Assembly (NCBI GenBank): GCA_034112325.1
Contig: JAWUVO010000038.1
Location: 1-64,000, forward strand
Source of the DNA: Bermanella sp034112325
GTDB lineage: Bacteria > Pseudomonadota > Gammaproteobacteria > Pseudomonadales > Oceanobacteraceae
Direction: 5' to 3'
DNA length: 64,000 nucleotides
Shown: positions 54,542-63,616 of the stretch, piece after piece
Layout: every line of letters starts with the position of its first letter
Position numbering within the stretch: position 1 is the first letter of the stretch
The notes under the pieces: model-generated
Seen by the model: the letters and a program-made list of their open reading frames with translations, nothing else
What the model was told of the DNA's origin: nothing
The model's database searches: none
Program-made: the position numbers and the translations under genes

Positions 54542-56830
54542 ATGAAAAAAGTTATCGATTCAAAATTCAAACGTTACCTAGGGTGGTTCTTTAAACTCTC
54601 CCTTGTGGGCGTTGTGGTGCTGGCCGTTTTAATGGCCTATTTAGATGCCAAGGTGCGAGACAAATTTGAAGGTAAGCGCTGGGCGCTGCCAGCAAAAGTA
54701 TTTGCTCGACCAATGGAATTATATAGCGGGCTGGCGTTAAACCCTAAGTACCTAGTTCAAGAACTTGAGCAAATTGGTTACCGCCGTGTGCCCAGTGTGC
54801 AAACGCCTGGGCAATATATGATTGATGGCAATGAAATGGATATTTACCGTCGTTATGTGCGTCTTTACGATGGTGAAGAGCATGCAGCAAGGATCCACTT
54901 GCGCTTTGATAACAACACAATTAGTGGCCTTTGGATTGATGGTGCCCCGTCAGATATTGCTCGTTTAGAGCCTCTATTAATTGGTGGTATTTACCCTAAG
55001 CATAACGAAGACCGCCAACTAATTAAGTTAGAAGATGCACCTAAATTACTCATTGATGCCTTGGTCGCAGTAGAAGACCGAGATTTTTACAATCACTGGG
55101 GTATAAGCTTAAAAGGCATTGCTAGAGCATTCATGGTAAACGTGCAGCAGGGTGGGTTGGTTCAAGGAGGGTCTACATTAACTCAACAGTTAGTTAAAAA
55201 CTTTTTCTTAACCCGCGAGCGCTCGATTCAACGCAAAGCTGTCGAAGCTCTAATGGCTATCTTGGTAGAGCTACATTATGACAAAGATGAAATTCTAGAG
55301 ACCTATTTAAACGAAGTATATTTAGGCCAGAGTGGTCGTCGTGCCATTCATGGATTTGGTCTAGCCAGTCAATTTTATTTTGGTAAGCACATCAGAAATT
55401 TAAACGCACCTGAGATGGCAACCTTGGTGGGTATGGTAAAAGGTCCTAGCGTTTATAACCCTAAGCGAAGACCTGATAATGCGTTAGCACGACGTAATGT
55501 AGTACTAAATGTTATGCAAGATCAGGCATTAATTACTCCTTATGAATATCAAGTATGGAGTAAACGAGAGCTTGATGTTGTTGAGTACAGTCAGTATCAG
55601 CGAATTGAGTATCCCGCTTTTTTAGATCTAGTTCGCCGGCAACTACGTAGCGATTATAAAGAGCAAGATCTTACAAGTGAGGGCTTACGGATTTACACTA
55701 GTCTTAACCCTATCATTCAGCGTAGTGCTGAGCAGGCCGTTAAAAAACGCTTAGATAATATTGAGCGTGATTATAAATTAGAAAAAAATGGCTTACAGGG
55801 TGCAATGGTCGTAGCGTCTACCGAAAGTGGTGAGGTAGAAGCGTTGGTAGGTGATCGCAACCCAAGATACTTTGGTTTCAATCGTGCGTTAGATGCTAAT
55901 CGCTCAATTGGCTCATTAGCTAAGCCAGCTGTTTATTTAACAGCACTACGAGATAGTCGTTATCATTTTATTTCTCCGATAGATGATGCGCCTATTAAAG
56001 TGGCTGGTGCCAATGGCGATGTTTGGGAGCCTGAAAACTATGATCATGAAAGTCATGGTATTGTGCCTTTATATCAGGCTATGGCTAGGTCATTAAATCA
56101 GGCCACTGCCCGTTTAGGTCTACAAGTGGGTTTGTCCAACGTATTAAAAACGTTGAAAGACTTGGGTGTCGATCGCGAGTTACCAGCTTATCCTTCTATT
56201 GTTTTAGGTGCGTTTGAGCTTTCGCCATTTGAAGTAGCGCAAATGTATCAAACTATTGCGGCTTCTGGATTTCAAACACCATTAAAAGCCATTCGTGCGG
56301 TTAGTACGGCTGAAGGCGAATTACTAAGTCGGTACGGGTTTAATGTTAATCAAAGTATTAAAACTGAGCCCGCGTATTTAATTCAAAAGGCCATGCAGCA
56401 AGTTGTGAAAATTGGTACAGGTCGTTTTTTAAATAGCCAGTTTGATCAATCATTAAATTTAGCAGGTAAAACTGGCACCAGTGATAGTCAGCGTGATAGT
56501 TGGTTTACAGGCTTTAGTGGAGATAAATTAGCGGTGGTTTGGGTTGGACGCGACGATAACCAAACTATGCCTATAACAGGGGCAGGGGGAGCATTAAGAA
56601 TATGGGCTCACACGTTTAAAGATTTACCATTAAAACCTTTATACCCATTGCCGTCTGAGAACATTGTAGAGCACTGGGTTAATGTGAATGGCAACGCTAT
56701 TACCGATGAATCGTGTGAGGGCGCGCAATTAATGCCATTTATAAAAGGCCAAGAGCCGTTACAAAAAACCGATTGCTCTCAGCCAGAAACAATAGAAAAA
56801 CCTTGGTGGTCACGGATATTTAACCAATGA
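54542..56830 (+). CDS. mrcB: Bifunctional penicillin-binding protein 1B
   Basis: Polymerises and cross-links peptidoglycan at the inner membrane. The 762-residue protein has a single N-terminal anchor (about 13-36), a UB2H-type region (about 60-140), the glycosyltransferase (catalytic Glu in VEDRDFYNHWG, QGGSTLTQQLVKN) and the transpeptidase with SxxK as SLAK, an SLN motif and the KTG box AGKTGTSDSQRDSWF. The UB2H region is the docking site for Lpo activators in E. coli. The next gene overlaps by 4 bases. Confidence 0.96.
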   Translation: MKKVIDSKFKRYLGWFFKLSLVGVVVLAVLMAYLDAKVRDKFEGKRWALPAKVFARPMELYSGLALNPKYLVQELEQIGYRRVPSVQTPGQYMIDGNEMDIYRRYVRLYDGEEHAARIHLRFDNNTISGLWIDGAPSDIARLEPLLIGGIYPKHNEDRQLIKLEDAPKLLIDALVAVEDRDFYNHWGISLKGIARAFMVNVQQGGLVQGGSTLTQQLVKNFFLTRERSIQRKAVEALMAILVELHYDKDEILETYLNEVYLGQSGRRAIHGFGLASQFYFGKHIRNLNAPEMATLVGMVKGPSVYNPKRRPDNALARRNVVLNVMQDQALITPYEYQVWSKRELDVVEYSQYQRIEYPAFLDLVRRQLRSDYKEQDLTSEGLRIYTSLNPIIQRSAEQAVKKRLDNIERDYKLEKNGLQGAMVVASTESGEVEALVGDRNPRYFGFNRALDANRSIGSLAKPAVYLTALRDSRYHFISPIDDAPIKVAGANGDVWEPENYDHESHGIVPLYQAMARSLNQATARLGLQVGLSNVLKTLKDLGVDRELPAYPSIVLGAFELSPFEVAQMYQTIAASGFQTPLKAIRAVSTAEGELLSRYGFNVNQSIKTEPAYLIQKAMQQVVKIGTGRFLNSQFDQSLNLAGKTGTSDSQRDSWFTGFSGDKLAVVWVGRDDNQTMPITGAGGALRIWAHTFKDLPLKPLYPLPSENIVEHWVNVNGNAITDESCEGAQLMPFIKGQEPLQKTDCSQPETIEKPWWSRIFNQ

Positions 56831-57285
56831 AATTAGTTTTTAAAATATTAATAGTCGTATCTGTATTTAGCTTGTTAGGCGCCTGCAGTATACAGCCGTA
56901 TCAATCGGTAGACCAAATTCAAGCGACTCAAAGTAGCGACTTTTCAATGTTACCAAATTGGTATCATCCCGATTTAGGTTTACAGCTACTAGGAGATAAT
57001 GAATACCCAGAGCAAACAGCGCTAGCTTCACTTTTACAAAAAGCGGATCGAGCTTTTTTATTGAATGAATTACAGTCTTGCCAAATATTACTGGAACGAG
57101 CGCAACGTATTTCTACAAGAGACCCAGGAGTGTATGTACGTTTAAGCTACCTGTCTTGGTTAGATGGAAATATTGATAAGGCAGAGCAAATGGCGCGGCG
57201 CGCATATGCGTTAGTAGCCAGCGATAAATACGCCAATAAAGAAGTAAAGCGTTTACTGACGGCTATTCAAGCCAATAAATATTAA
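56827..57285 (+). CDS. lpoP: TPR lipoprotein, candidate PBP1B activator LpoP
   Basis: A 152-residue lipoprotein: the signal peptide ends in the lipobox LLGAC (Cys20), a linker of about 50 residues follows, then a TPR-like pair of helices (AFLLNELQSCQILLERAQRISTRDPGVYVRLSYLSWLDGNIDKAEQMARRAYAL). The ATG overlaps the mrcB TGA (ATGA), so the two are translationally coupled. In Pseudomonas, LpoP is a TPR lipoprotein encoded by the PBP1b gene's neighbour that activates PBP1b; topology, repeats and context match. The symbol is assigned by these features, not alignment. Confidence 0.8.
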   Translation: MKLVFKILIVVSVFSLLGACSIQPYQSVDQIQATQSSDFSMLPNWYHPDLGLQLLGDNEYPEQTALASLLQKADRAFLLNELQSCQILLERAQRISTRDPGVYVRLSYLSWLDGNIDKAEQMARRAYALVASDKYANKEVKRLLTAIQANKY

Positions 57286-57299
57286 AACCTTAAAACTTT

Positions 57300-57332
57300 A
57301 AAAAGCGCTTATGTTTCCATAAGCGCTTTTTT
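57300..57332. terminator. Bidirectional terminator between lpoP and atzF
   Basis: AAAAAGCGCTTATG-tttc-CATAAGCGCTTTTTT, a perfect stem with flanking A and T runs between convergent genes. Confidence 0.93.
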
Positions 57333-57333
57333 G

Positions 57334-59121
57334 TTAGCTAAGAGTTTGTCGGTATGCTTTCCAGCCACCAAATTCACTTATATTTTTAGCATCGGCTACT
57401 ATATTACCCTCACTCATAAATCCGCAATACCAATTTCCGTCGGCCATCTCAACCTTGCCTATGCCTAAGGGCGCGGGAATACCCGCCACAAATGATCCAA
57501 AGTTTTCCATTGGCATAGACCATACTTCTACAGCGATAGCCGTACCATTATCTTCGTCACGAAGCATGGCAGGACGTTTACCGTCTGGTAAAGCATATAA
57601 TTGATAGTTAGCTGAACTTTCTGTTTTAGAGACTAAGCTTGCACCGCGTTCGGTTAGTTGCCAGTTAAGTGGGAAGCCTTCTAAGTGCGCACCACATACT
57701 ACTACATTAATATTTTTTTCTGGCGCAGGTAGACTGTTACCAGTAAATTTTTGTAGCGGAAAATCTGTGGCACCTTGTGAAAGGTTAAGCGCTTCATGTA
57801 ATGCACCGCCATAACTCAGTAATTTCATATCAGTAAATGCATGACTAAACAGTGTCACGCCCCAGCTAACTTTATTTTCAGTACAGCCCACAGGAATATT
57901 AGTGGCGGTATAATCTAATAGGTTCATGAAGTTAGTATAAGTACCTAAAATAGAATTGTACTTAATAGGTTCTTGGCGTAATTCTTCGCGGGTAAATTGT
58001 GTCGGGCAGGTTGGAGTTAAGATAAAATCTACCGCGTTAACTTGCGCATCACATATTTTTTTGTAAGCCTGTAATTGGTATTGTGCAGAGAAAGCATCGG
58101 CCGCTGTACGTCCTTCGGCTCCGCTAATAATAGTTTGAATAACAGGCAGCATAGATTCACGCTTAACGTCTTTGGTGGCAATCCAGCGCTCAGCAACCCA
58201 AGGGCCTTCGTATAATAATTTAGCGGCTTTAACAAACGGTTCAAAATCGATGTTAACTTTTGTGCCACCCATTTTTTCTAATCGATCAATAGTGGCGTTA
58301 AACATAGCTTCAGTTTCTTTATTACCATGAAACTCTAGTTCAATCGGTACACCAAAAGTAAACATGTTAGGCAGCTTAGGTTCGAAGTAACGAATTAAAT
58401 TTCCATGTAAATTTTCGCGCGCATAACTGTCTTCAATATCATACTGAGCGGCTACCGAAGTTACTAAAGCAGCGTCGTGGGTATTCACTGCAAATACAGT
58501 AATACAATCTAAGCTCAGGCATGCAGGCACTAAGCCTGTGTTACTGAACAAGCCCTTGGTAGGCTTATGACCAATTAGATTATTAAATGCGGCAGGTATA
58601 CGACCGCTGCCAGCGGTGTCTGTACCCAGTGCAAAGCTCACTTGGCTAAGCGCAGTACTTATAGCCGAACCAGCACTAGAACCACCTGATACATAATCGC
58701 TATTAAATGCATTTTTACCTTCGCCATAAGGGCTACGCATGCCAACCAAACCGGTAGCAAATTGGTCTAGGTTAGTTTTACCTAATGGAATGGCTCCCGC
58801 TTTAATTAGCTGTTCGACGACAAATGCATTTTTTGTTGGAGTGTAAGCAAAGTCGGGACAAGCGGCTGTGGTCGGAACACCCGCTAAATCTATATTATCT
58901 TTAATGGCAAATGGCACACCGTATAGTGGTAAATCATCTATCGATTTACCATCTAAGTAAGCAAGGTAGCTATCTAATTGCGCTGGCTCTAACAGAGTAA
59001 TCCATGCGTTGTAATCTTTTTGGGTTACGGCTTGATTACGTAATTTATGAATTAATTCTTTAGGTGTGGTCTCGTTATTTTTATAGGCGGTTTTAACTGC
59101 GCTAATATTTAAGTTAAACAT
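57334..59121 (-). CDS. atzF: Allophanate hydrolase
   Basis: Hydrolyses allophanate to ammonia and carbon dioxide. The 595-residue protein is an amidase-signature enzyme: Lys in PFAIKDNIDLAGVPTTA, cis-Ser and nucleophile Ser in the GGSSAGSA and GTDTAGSGRIPA segments (about residues 145-175). A C-terminal domain (from about 470) is typical of AtzF, not simple amidases. Last gene of the carboxylase operon, 72 bases after it. It finishes the nitrogen-release pathway begun by the carboxylase and DUF1989 proteins. Confidence 0.95.
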   Translation of the reverse strand: MFNLNISAVKTAYKNNETTPKELIHKLRNQAVTQKDYNAWITLLEPAQLDSYLAYLDGKSIDDLPLYGVPFAIKDNIDLAGVPTTAACPDFAYTPTKNAFVVEQLIKAGAIPLGKTNLDQFATGLVGMRSPYGEGKNAFNSDYVSGGSSAGSAISTALSQVSFALGTDTAGSGRIPAAFNNLIGHKPTKGLFSNTGLVPACLSLDCITVFAVNTHDAALVTSVAAQYDIEDSYARENLHGNLIRYFEPKLPNMFTFGVPIELEFHGNKETEAMFNATIDRLEKMGGTKVNIDFEPFVKAAKLLYEGPWVAERWIATKDVKRESMLPVIQTIISGAEGRTAADAFSAQYQLQAYKKICDAQVNAVDFILTPTCPTQFTREELRQEPIKYNSILGTYTNFMNLLDYTATNIPVGCTENKVSWGVTLFSHAFTDMKLLSYGGALHEALNLSQGATDFPLQKFTGNSLPAPEKNINVVVCGAHLEGFPLNWQLTERGASLVSKTESSANYQLYALPDGKRPAMLRDEDNGTAIAVEVWSMPMENFGSFVAGIPAPLGIGKVEMADGNWYCGFMSEGNIVADAKNISEFGGWKAYRQTLS

Positions 59122-59193
59122 GTTGTATTCCTAATCTAAATTCTGATGTCAATAAAATGGTTTGTATCTGCCTAGTGCCTAACATGACTTTAA

Positions 59194-62100
59194 CTAGTGC
59201 TCAATTAAAACTAATGTTTGTCCAGACTGAATTGATTGGCCCTGTTGTTTCAATACGCTATGAACAGTACCGTTTGTAAGTGCGTGGATTTCAATTTCCA
59301 TTTTCATAGATTCTAAAATCATCAGTACATCGCCAGCCTTCACTGTATCGCCTGGCTTTACCTTGCATTGCCATACACTGCCTGAAACTGGACTGTCTAC
59401 AAGATCGCAGTTATCTGGAATGACTAGCTCGTCTTCATCAGAAAGTAATTCATCGACTTGTTCATAAGTAAGTAGGCCTGCTCTTTTCCACATGGCTAGT
59501 TCTTCATCAAAAGCCTGTTCTCTAGCATCAACAAATTCATTAATATCAGATGTGTTTTTATCTAAGAATCCTTGATATTCATCTAAACTGAACTCAGTTT
59601 CTTCAATTCGAATAGTCGTTTGGCCCTTGGGTAGTTTTTCACGAATATCTAATAGTTCTTCAGGGCTAACTTCATAAAACTTAATTTGGTCAAAGAAACG
59701 TAATAACCAAGGTTGAGTAAAGTTTTCTGTTTTATGATAACGGTTCCATACTTGTGAAGTACGACCAACAAATTGATATCCACCAGGGCCTTCCATTCCG
59801 TAAACACACATATATGCACCGCCAATTCCCACCGAGTTTTCGGCGGTCCAGGTTCTCGCTGGGTTATATTTAGTGGTGACTAATCTGTGCCTTGGATCTA
59901 GTGGCGTGGCCACGGGCGCACCTAAGTAAACATCGCCTAATCCCATTACTAAATAGTTAGCATCAAACACAGTGTCTTTAACGGCTTGAATATCTTTTAG
60001 GCCATTTATGCGACGAATAAACTCTAAGTTACTTGGGCACCAAGGTGCATCAGAACGTACTGACTGTATATATTTTTCAATGGCTAGCTGACAGGCTTCG
60101 TCGTCCCAGCTAAGTGGCAAGTAAACAGTACGAGAAGGAACCGTTAGGTTTTCTGTAGTAGCCACATATTCACAGGCTTTATCAATTAGTTTAGTTAATG
60201 TATTTAAGGTTACTTGCTGTGAGTCAAAGTGAATTTGCAGCGACCGAATTCCTGGTGTTAGCTCTCGAATTCCTTCTAGGTGGTTGTCTAGTTTGTATTG
60301 CTCTAGCCATAACATCAGGGCGTGAACCTTAAAACGTCTTGGAATATCTAACTCTAAAGGACCTAGCTCAACCAATAAAAAGTGGTCGCCAGCTAAACGA
60401 CAAATCACGTCGTCTTCGCCGATTGATGTTTGGTGTACTTTTGGATCGGGTAATTCAGTAATATTAATAGCCGCCGTTACCGATGGCTCTACCGTTAAGG
60501 TTTCTATGTTTTGTTTTTGTATTTTTTCTAATTCAACGGCTTGTGCATGAGTGACCGCAACAAATTGAATTTTACTACCAGCTTTTAATTGACCAAGTTT
60601 AAATAGGTCGGCGGTTATCACTGTAGCAGGGCAAACAAACCCACCTAGTGATGGTCCATCTGGCCCAAGAATAACAGGCATGTCACCAGTAAAATCTACA
60701 GTACCAAAGGCATAAGCATTATCGTGAATATTAGACGGATGCATACCAGCCTCACCACCACTTTCTCTTGCCCAAGTTGGTTTGGGGCCAATTAAACGCA
60801 CACCGGTACGAGAGGAGTTGTAGTGTACTTCCCATGTATGTTCGAAAAATATTTTAATATCTTGTTCGGTGAAAAAATCTGGCGCACCGTGGGGTCCATA
60901 AATTACTCTAAGTTGAGTAATCTCTGGTGTCACTATATCTGTTAACGACGAAATTTTACTTGGCGTGGTATTGGCTGTTATTAATTGAGGGTCTAATTCA
61001 ATTACATCCCCTGAGCGTAGGGCGCGGCCTACATGGCCACCAAATTGACCTAAAGTGAAGGTAGATTTAGACCCCAAATAATCAGGGCATTGAATTCCAC
61101 CAGCAACCGCTAAATAGCAACGAGCACCTTGTTCCGTTACTTTACCAATAGATAATACTTGATTAGCGGTCACTTCAATGACTTGATTCATAGCCACGGA
61201 TTTGCCGTCAAGGGTGGTATTAAAGTCAGCACCCACAATCGCAATATGACAAGCTGTGTTAAATTTTAAAGTAGGTCCGTTTAGCGTTATTTCTAACGCA
61301 GCAGCGTCAATAGTATTTCCAAGTAACTGATTAGCTAAACGAAAACTTAACGCGTCCATTGGTCCTGAAGGCGGTACACCCACATTCCAATGATGCTGGC
61401 GACCAGGAAAGTCTTGAATAGTGGTTTGCGTGCCACCATTAATTACCGAAAAGCTTTTGCTCTCTACTTGAAAGCTTGCAAGGTCGTTGGTAAACAACTG
61501 ACCATCATTTGCCATTGGGCCATTTAATATTCCTTGAACATAAGATTTATTGGTTTGAATACCATAAATCACGCTGTCGTTTAGCGCTTGCTCTAAGTTT
61601 TTAATGGCCGTTTGACGATCATCAGCGGTGGCAATTACTTTAGCGATCATAGGGTCGAACAGTGCAGGCACTTCTAATCCAGATTCAATCCAAGTGTCTA
61701 TTCGGTAGGCATCGTTAACTGGCCAGCTAACACTTGATAATAAACCGCTGCTTGGCATAAAATCTTGAGCAGGATTTTCGGCATATATTCTTGCCTGAAC
61801 ACTGTGACCTTTGGGGGTTAGCGAATTTTTAATTTCATCTAAATCTCCTAGATCGCCACTGGCTTGTTTAACCATGCATTCAACTAGATCAATTCCCCAA
61901 ACCTGCTCGGTAATACCGTGTTCTACTTGTAATCGAGTATTTACTTCTAAAAAATAAAATTGATTATCAGTATCATCGTAAATAAATTCAACGGTTCCAG
62001 CATTTCTATACTGCACAGACGCCATTAGTTGTTCTGCAGTTAAGTGCAGTTGTTGGCGAATATCTTCGCTAATATTATGGGCAGGAGTTTCTTCAACTAC

Positions 62101-62808
62101 TTTTTGGTTACGTCGTTGGGCAGAGCAGTCGCGCTCTCCTAAGCTTATGGCTTTACCTTTACCATCAGCAAAAATTTGTACTTCTATATGGCGTGCGTGT
62201 TGAATAAGTTTTTCTAAAAATACACCGTCGTTAGAGAAGTAGCTGGCACCCAAGCGCTTAACACTATCCCACGCATTATTAAGGTCGTTGTCATTATGGC
62301 AAGCTTGCATACCAATACCACCACCACCCGCGGTACTTTTAAGCATAATTGGATAACCAATTTTATTAGCCCACTGAATGGCGTCTTGTTGCTCGGTTAA
62401 TAATGGGGTGCCAGGAACTAAAGGCACGCCCGCTTTTTCAGCCGCTTCTCTGGCTAAATGCTTTAAACCAAATAATTCCATTTGTGCCGTGGTTGGGCCA
62501 ATAAATACTAGGCCATTTTTTTCACAGGCACTGACAAATTCTGTATTCTCGCTTAAAAATCCATAACCAGGATGAATAGCATCGGCGTTGTATTGCTTGG
62601 CAATTTTTACAATGGCTTCAATATTTAGGTAGGTTTCGGCTACAGTTCCTTCTCCAAGGCAAACGGCTATATCAGCCTGCTGCACGTGAAGAGAGTCTTT
62701 GTCTGCTTGGTGATACACCGCTATAGATTTAATTCCTAGCTTTTTAAGTGTTCGAATAATACGTGTGGCAATAGCGCCGCGATTAGCAATTAAAATCGTA
62801 TTAAACAT
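59194..62808 (-). CDS. Biotin-dependent urea/guanidine carboxylase
   Basis: A 1204-residue single-chain carboxylase. Order: biotin carboxylase (1-450: IANRGAIATRIIRTL, ATP-grasp AGGGGIGMQ), KipA-like carboxyltransferase half (about 455-760, INGGTQTTIQDFPGRQHHWN), KipI-like half (about 790-1010), linker and biotinyl domain with LESMKMEIE (biotin on Lys1169). Classical annotation is urea carboxylase. The two DUF1989 genes upstream and the guanidine-II-type riboswitch in its leader argue that guanidine is the substrate. AAGGA lies 7 bases before the ATG and 6 bases after riboswitch hairpin P2. Confidence 0.93.
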   Translation of the reverse strand: MFNTILIANRGAIATRIIRTLKKLGIKSIAVYHQADKDSLHVQQADIAVCLGEGTVAETYLNIEAIVKIAKQYNADAIHPGYGFLSENTEFVSACEKNGLVFIGPTTAQMELFGLKHLAREAAEKAGVPLVPGTPLLTEQQDAIQWANKIGYPIMLKSTAGGGGIGMQACHNDNDLNNAWDSVKRLGASYFSNDGVFLEKLIQHARHIEVQIFADGKGKAISLGERDCSAQRRNQKVVEETPAHNISEDIRQQLHLTAEQLMASVQYRNAGTVEFIYDDTDNQFYFLEVNTRLQVEHGITEQVWGIDLVECMVKQASGDLGDLDEIKNSLTPKGHSVQARIYAENPAQDFMPSSGLLSSVSWPVNDAYRIDTWIESGLEVPALFDPMIAKVIATADDRQTAIKNLEQALNDSVIYGIQTNKSYVQGILNGPMANDGQLFTNDLASFQVESKSFSVINGGTQTTIQDFPGRQHHWNVGVPPSGPMDALSFRLANQLLGNTIDAAALEITLNGPTLKFNTACHIAIVGADFNTTLDGKSVAMNQVIEVTANQVLSIGKVTEQGARCYLAVAGGIQCPDYLGSKSTFTLGQFGGHVGRALRSGDVIELDPQLITANTTPSKISSLTDIVTPEITQLRVIYGPHGAPDFFTEQDIKIFFEHTWEVHYNSSRTGVRLIGPKPTWARESGGEAGMHPSNIHDNAYAFGTVDFTGDMPVILGPDGPSLGGFVCPATVITADLFKLGQLKAGSKIQFVAVTHAQAVELEKIQKQNIETLTVEPSVTAAINITELPDPKVHQTSIGEDDVICRLAGDHFLLVELGPLELDIPRRFKVHALMLWLEQYKLDNHLEGIRELTPGIRSLQIHFDSQQVTLNTLTKLIDKACEYVATTENLTVPSRTVYLPLSWDDEACQLAIEKYIQSVRSDAPWCPSNLEFIRRINGLKDIQAVKDTVFDANYLVMGLGDVYLGAPVATPLDPRHRLVTTKYNPARTWTAENSVGIGGAYMCVYGMEGPGGYQFVGRTSQVWNRYHKTENFTQPWLLRFFDQIKFYEVSPEELLDIREKLPKGQTTIRIEETEFSLDEYQGFLDKNTSDINEFVDAREQAFDEELAMWKRAGLLTYEQVDELLSDEDELVIPDNCDLVDSPVSGSVWQCKVKPGDTVKAGDVLMILESMKMEIEIHALTNGTVHSVLKQQGQSIQSGQTLVLIEH

Positions 62809-62826
62809 CGTTTAATCCTTGCTTTT

Positions 62827-62870
62827 CGGGTCGTCCCGTTTTTTGATACTAATCAGGTCGTCCTGATTAG
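62827..62870 (-). promoter_or_regulatory. Guanidine-II (mini-ykkC) riboswitch in the carboxylase leader
   Basis: Read on the minus strand, two hairpins with identical ACGA tetraloops closed by G-C pairs. P1 (62870-62849): CTAATCAGG-ACGA-CCTGATTAG, nine pairs. P2 (62838-62827): CGGG-ACGA-CCCG, four pairs. The linker is 10 bases, and P2 ends 6 bases before the AAGGA ribosome site. Paired hairpins with ACGR loops are the defining feature of the guanidine-II riboswitch, which frees the Shine-Dalgarno sequence upon guanidine binding. Found by eye; no covariance model was run. Confidence 0.88.
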
Positions 62871-62879
62871 GAATGCAAG

Positions 62880-62898
62880 CACCTAGTTAATTTAGGTG
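62880..62898 (-). other. Short hairpin upstream of the riboswitch
   Basis: CACCTA-7 nt-TAGGTG, a perfect 6-base stem 10 bases upstream of riboswitch P1. It has no T-run, so it is not a terminator; it may be an mRNA-processing or stability element between the DUF1989 gene and the carboxylase. Function unknown. Confidence 0.4.
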
Positions 62899-62929
62899 AA
62901 GATAAATAAGTATTACCGACTTTTTATTT

Positions 62930-62950
62930 CTAACTTCTAACTTCTAACTT
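62930..62950. repeat. Three tandem copies of CTAACTT
   Basis: Perfect 7-base unit repeated three times in the spacer after the DUF1989 gene stop. Low-complexity slippage-type repeat without an evident role. Confidence 0.8.
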
Positions 62951-62968
62951 TTAATTTGGCCTGGTCAG

Positions 62969-63607
62969 TTATGACCAAACTAATATTTCAACAGGTGTAG
63001 GGTTGTAACCATTACACGGGTTGTTTAATTGTGGGCAGTTAGAAATTAATACTAGAGTGTTCATTTTTGCTTTTAACTCAACGTACTTTCCAGGCGCCGA
63101 TATACCATCTTCAAACGTTAACTTACCGTCTTTAGTTACTGGTACGTTCATAAAAAAGTTAATGTTATGGGTGATGTCAGATTTTGTTAATCCGTATATT
63201 TCATTCTCTTGAATGGCCAGCATCCAGCTATCTCGGCAAGCATGCATACAGCGTTTTTCTAAGTCATATCGAACCGTATTTGATTCTGTGGCACAAGCAC
63301 CGCCTACAGTATCGTGGCGTCCGCATGTGTCAGCGACAATTTCTAGCATGTCACGATTTAGATTTGTCTTTAACATTGATCCGCTGGTTAAATACAGGGC
63401 TCGTTGCTCACGCACAGTATCCATTGCGCTATAACGTTCACTTACGTCATCTGAATTATAAAATAAGGTATCAGCTGCTTGGTTACCTTCAGTATCAACT
63501 ATACGAATGGTATCACCTTCGTTAATTTGACAAATGAAGTAGTCACCAGCATCAACTGACTCAGAAAAATACGCGTCTTGTGCCTTTAATTGGCTTTCTT
63601 TAATCAT
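62969..63607 (-). CDS. DUF1989 protein (urea carboxylase-associated / carboxyguanidine deiminase subunit)
   Basis: A 212-residue DUF1989 protein. Landmarks are NEGDTIRIVDTEGNQAADTLFYN, ADTCGRHDTVGGACATESN and HNINFFMNVPVT, with several Cys that may bind a metal. Established: in guanidine-degrading operons the two DUF1989 proteins form the carboxyguanidine deiminase (CgdAB), which acts between guanidine carboxylase and allophanate hydrolase. The second partner lies 9 bases upstream. Which of the two subunits this is cannot be settled here. Confidence 0.85.
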   Translation of the reverse strand: MIKESQLKAQDAYFSESVDAGDYFICQINEGDTIRIVDTEGNQAADTLFYNSDDVSERYSAMDTVREQRALYLTSGSMLKTNLNRDMLEIVADTCGRHDTVGGACATESNTVRYDLEKRCMHACRDSWMLAIQENEIYGLTKSDITHNINFFMNVPVTKDGKLTFEDGISAPGKYVELKAKMNTLVLISNCPQLNNPCNGYNPTPVEILVWS

Positions 63608-63616
63608 GTGAATTCC

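Noticed and set aside
62930..62950. CTAACTT triplet as a regulator-binding array
   Set aside because: Short perfect tandem repeats of this kind are common in AT-rich spacers and have no dyad symmetry.
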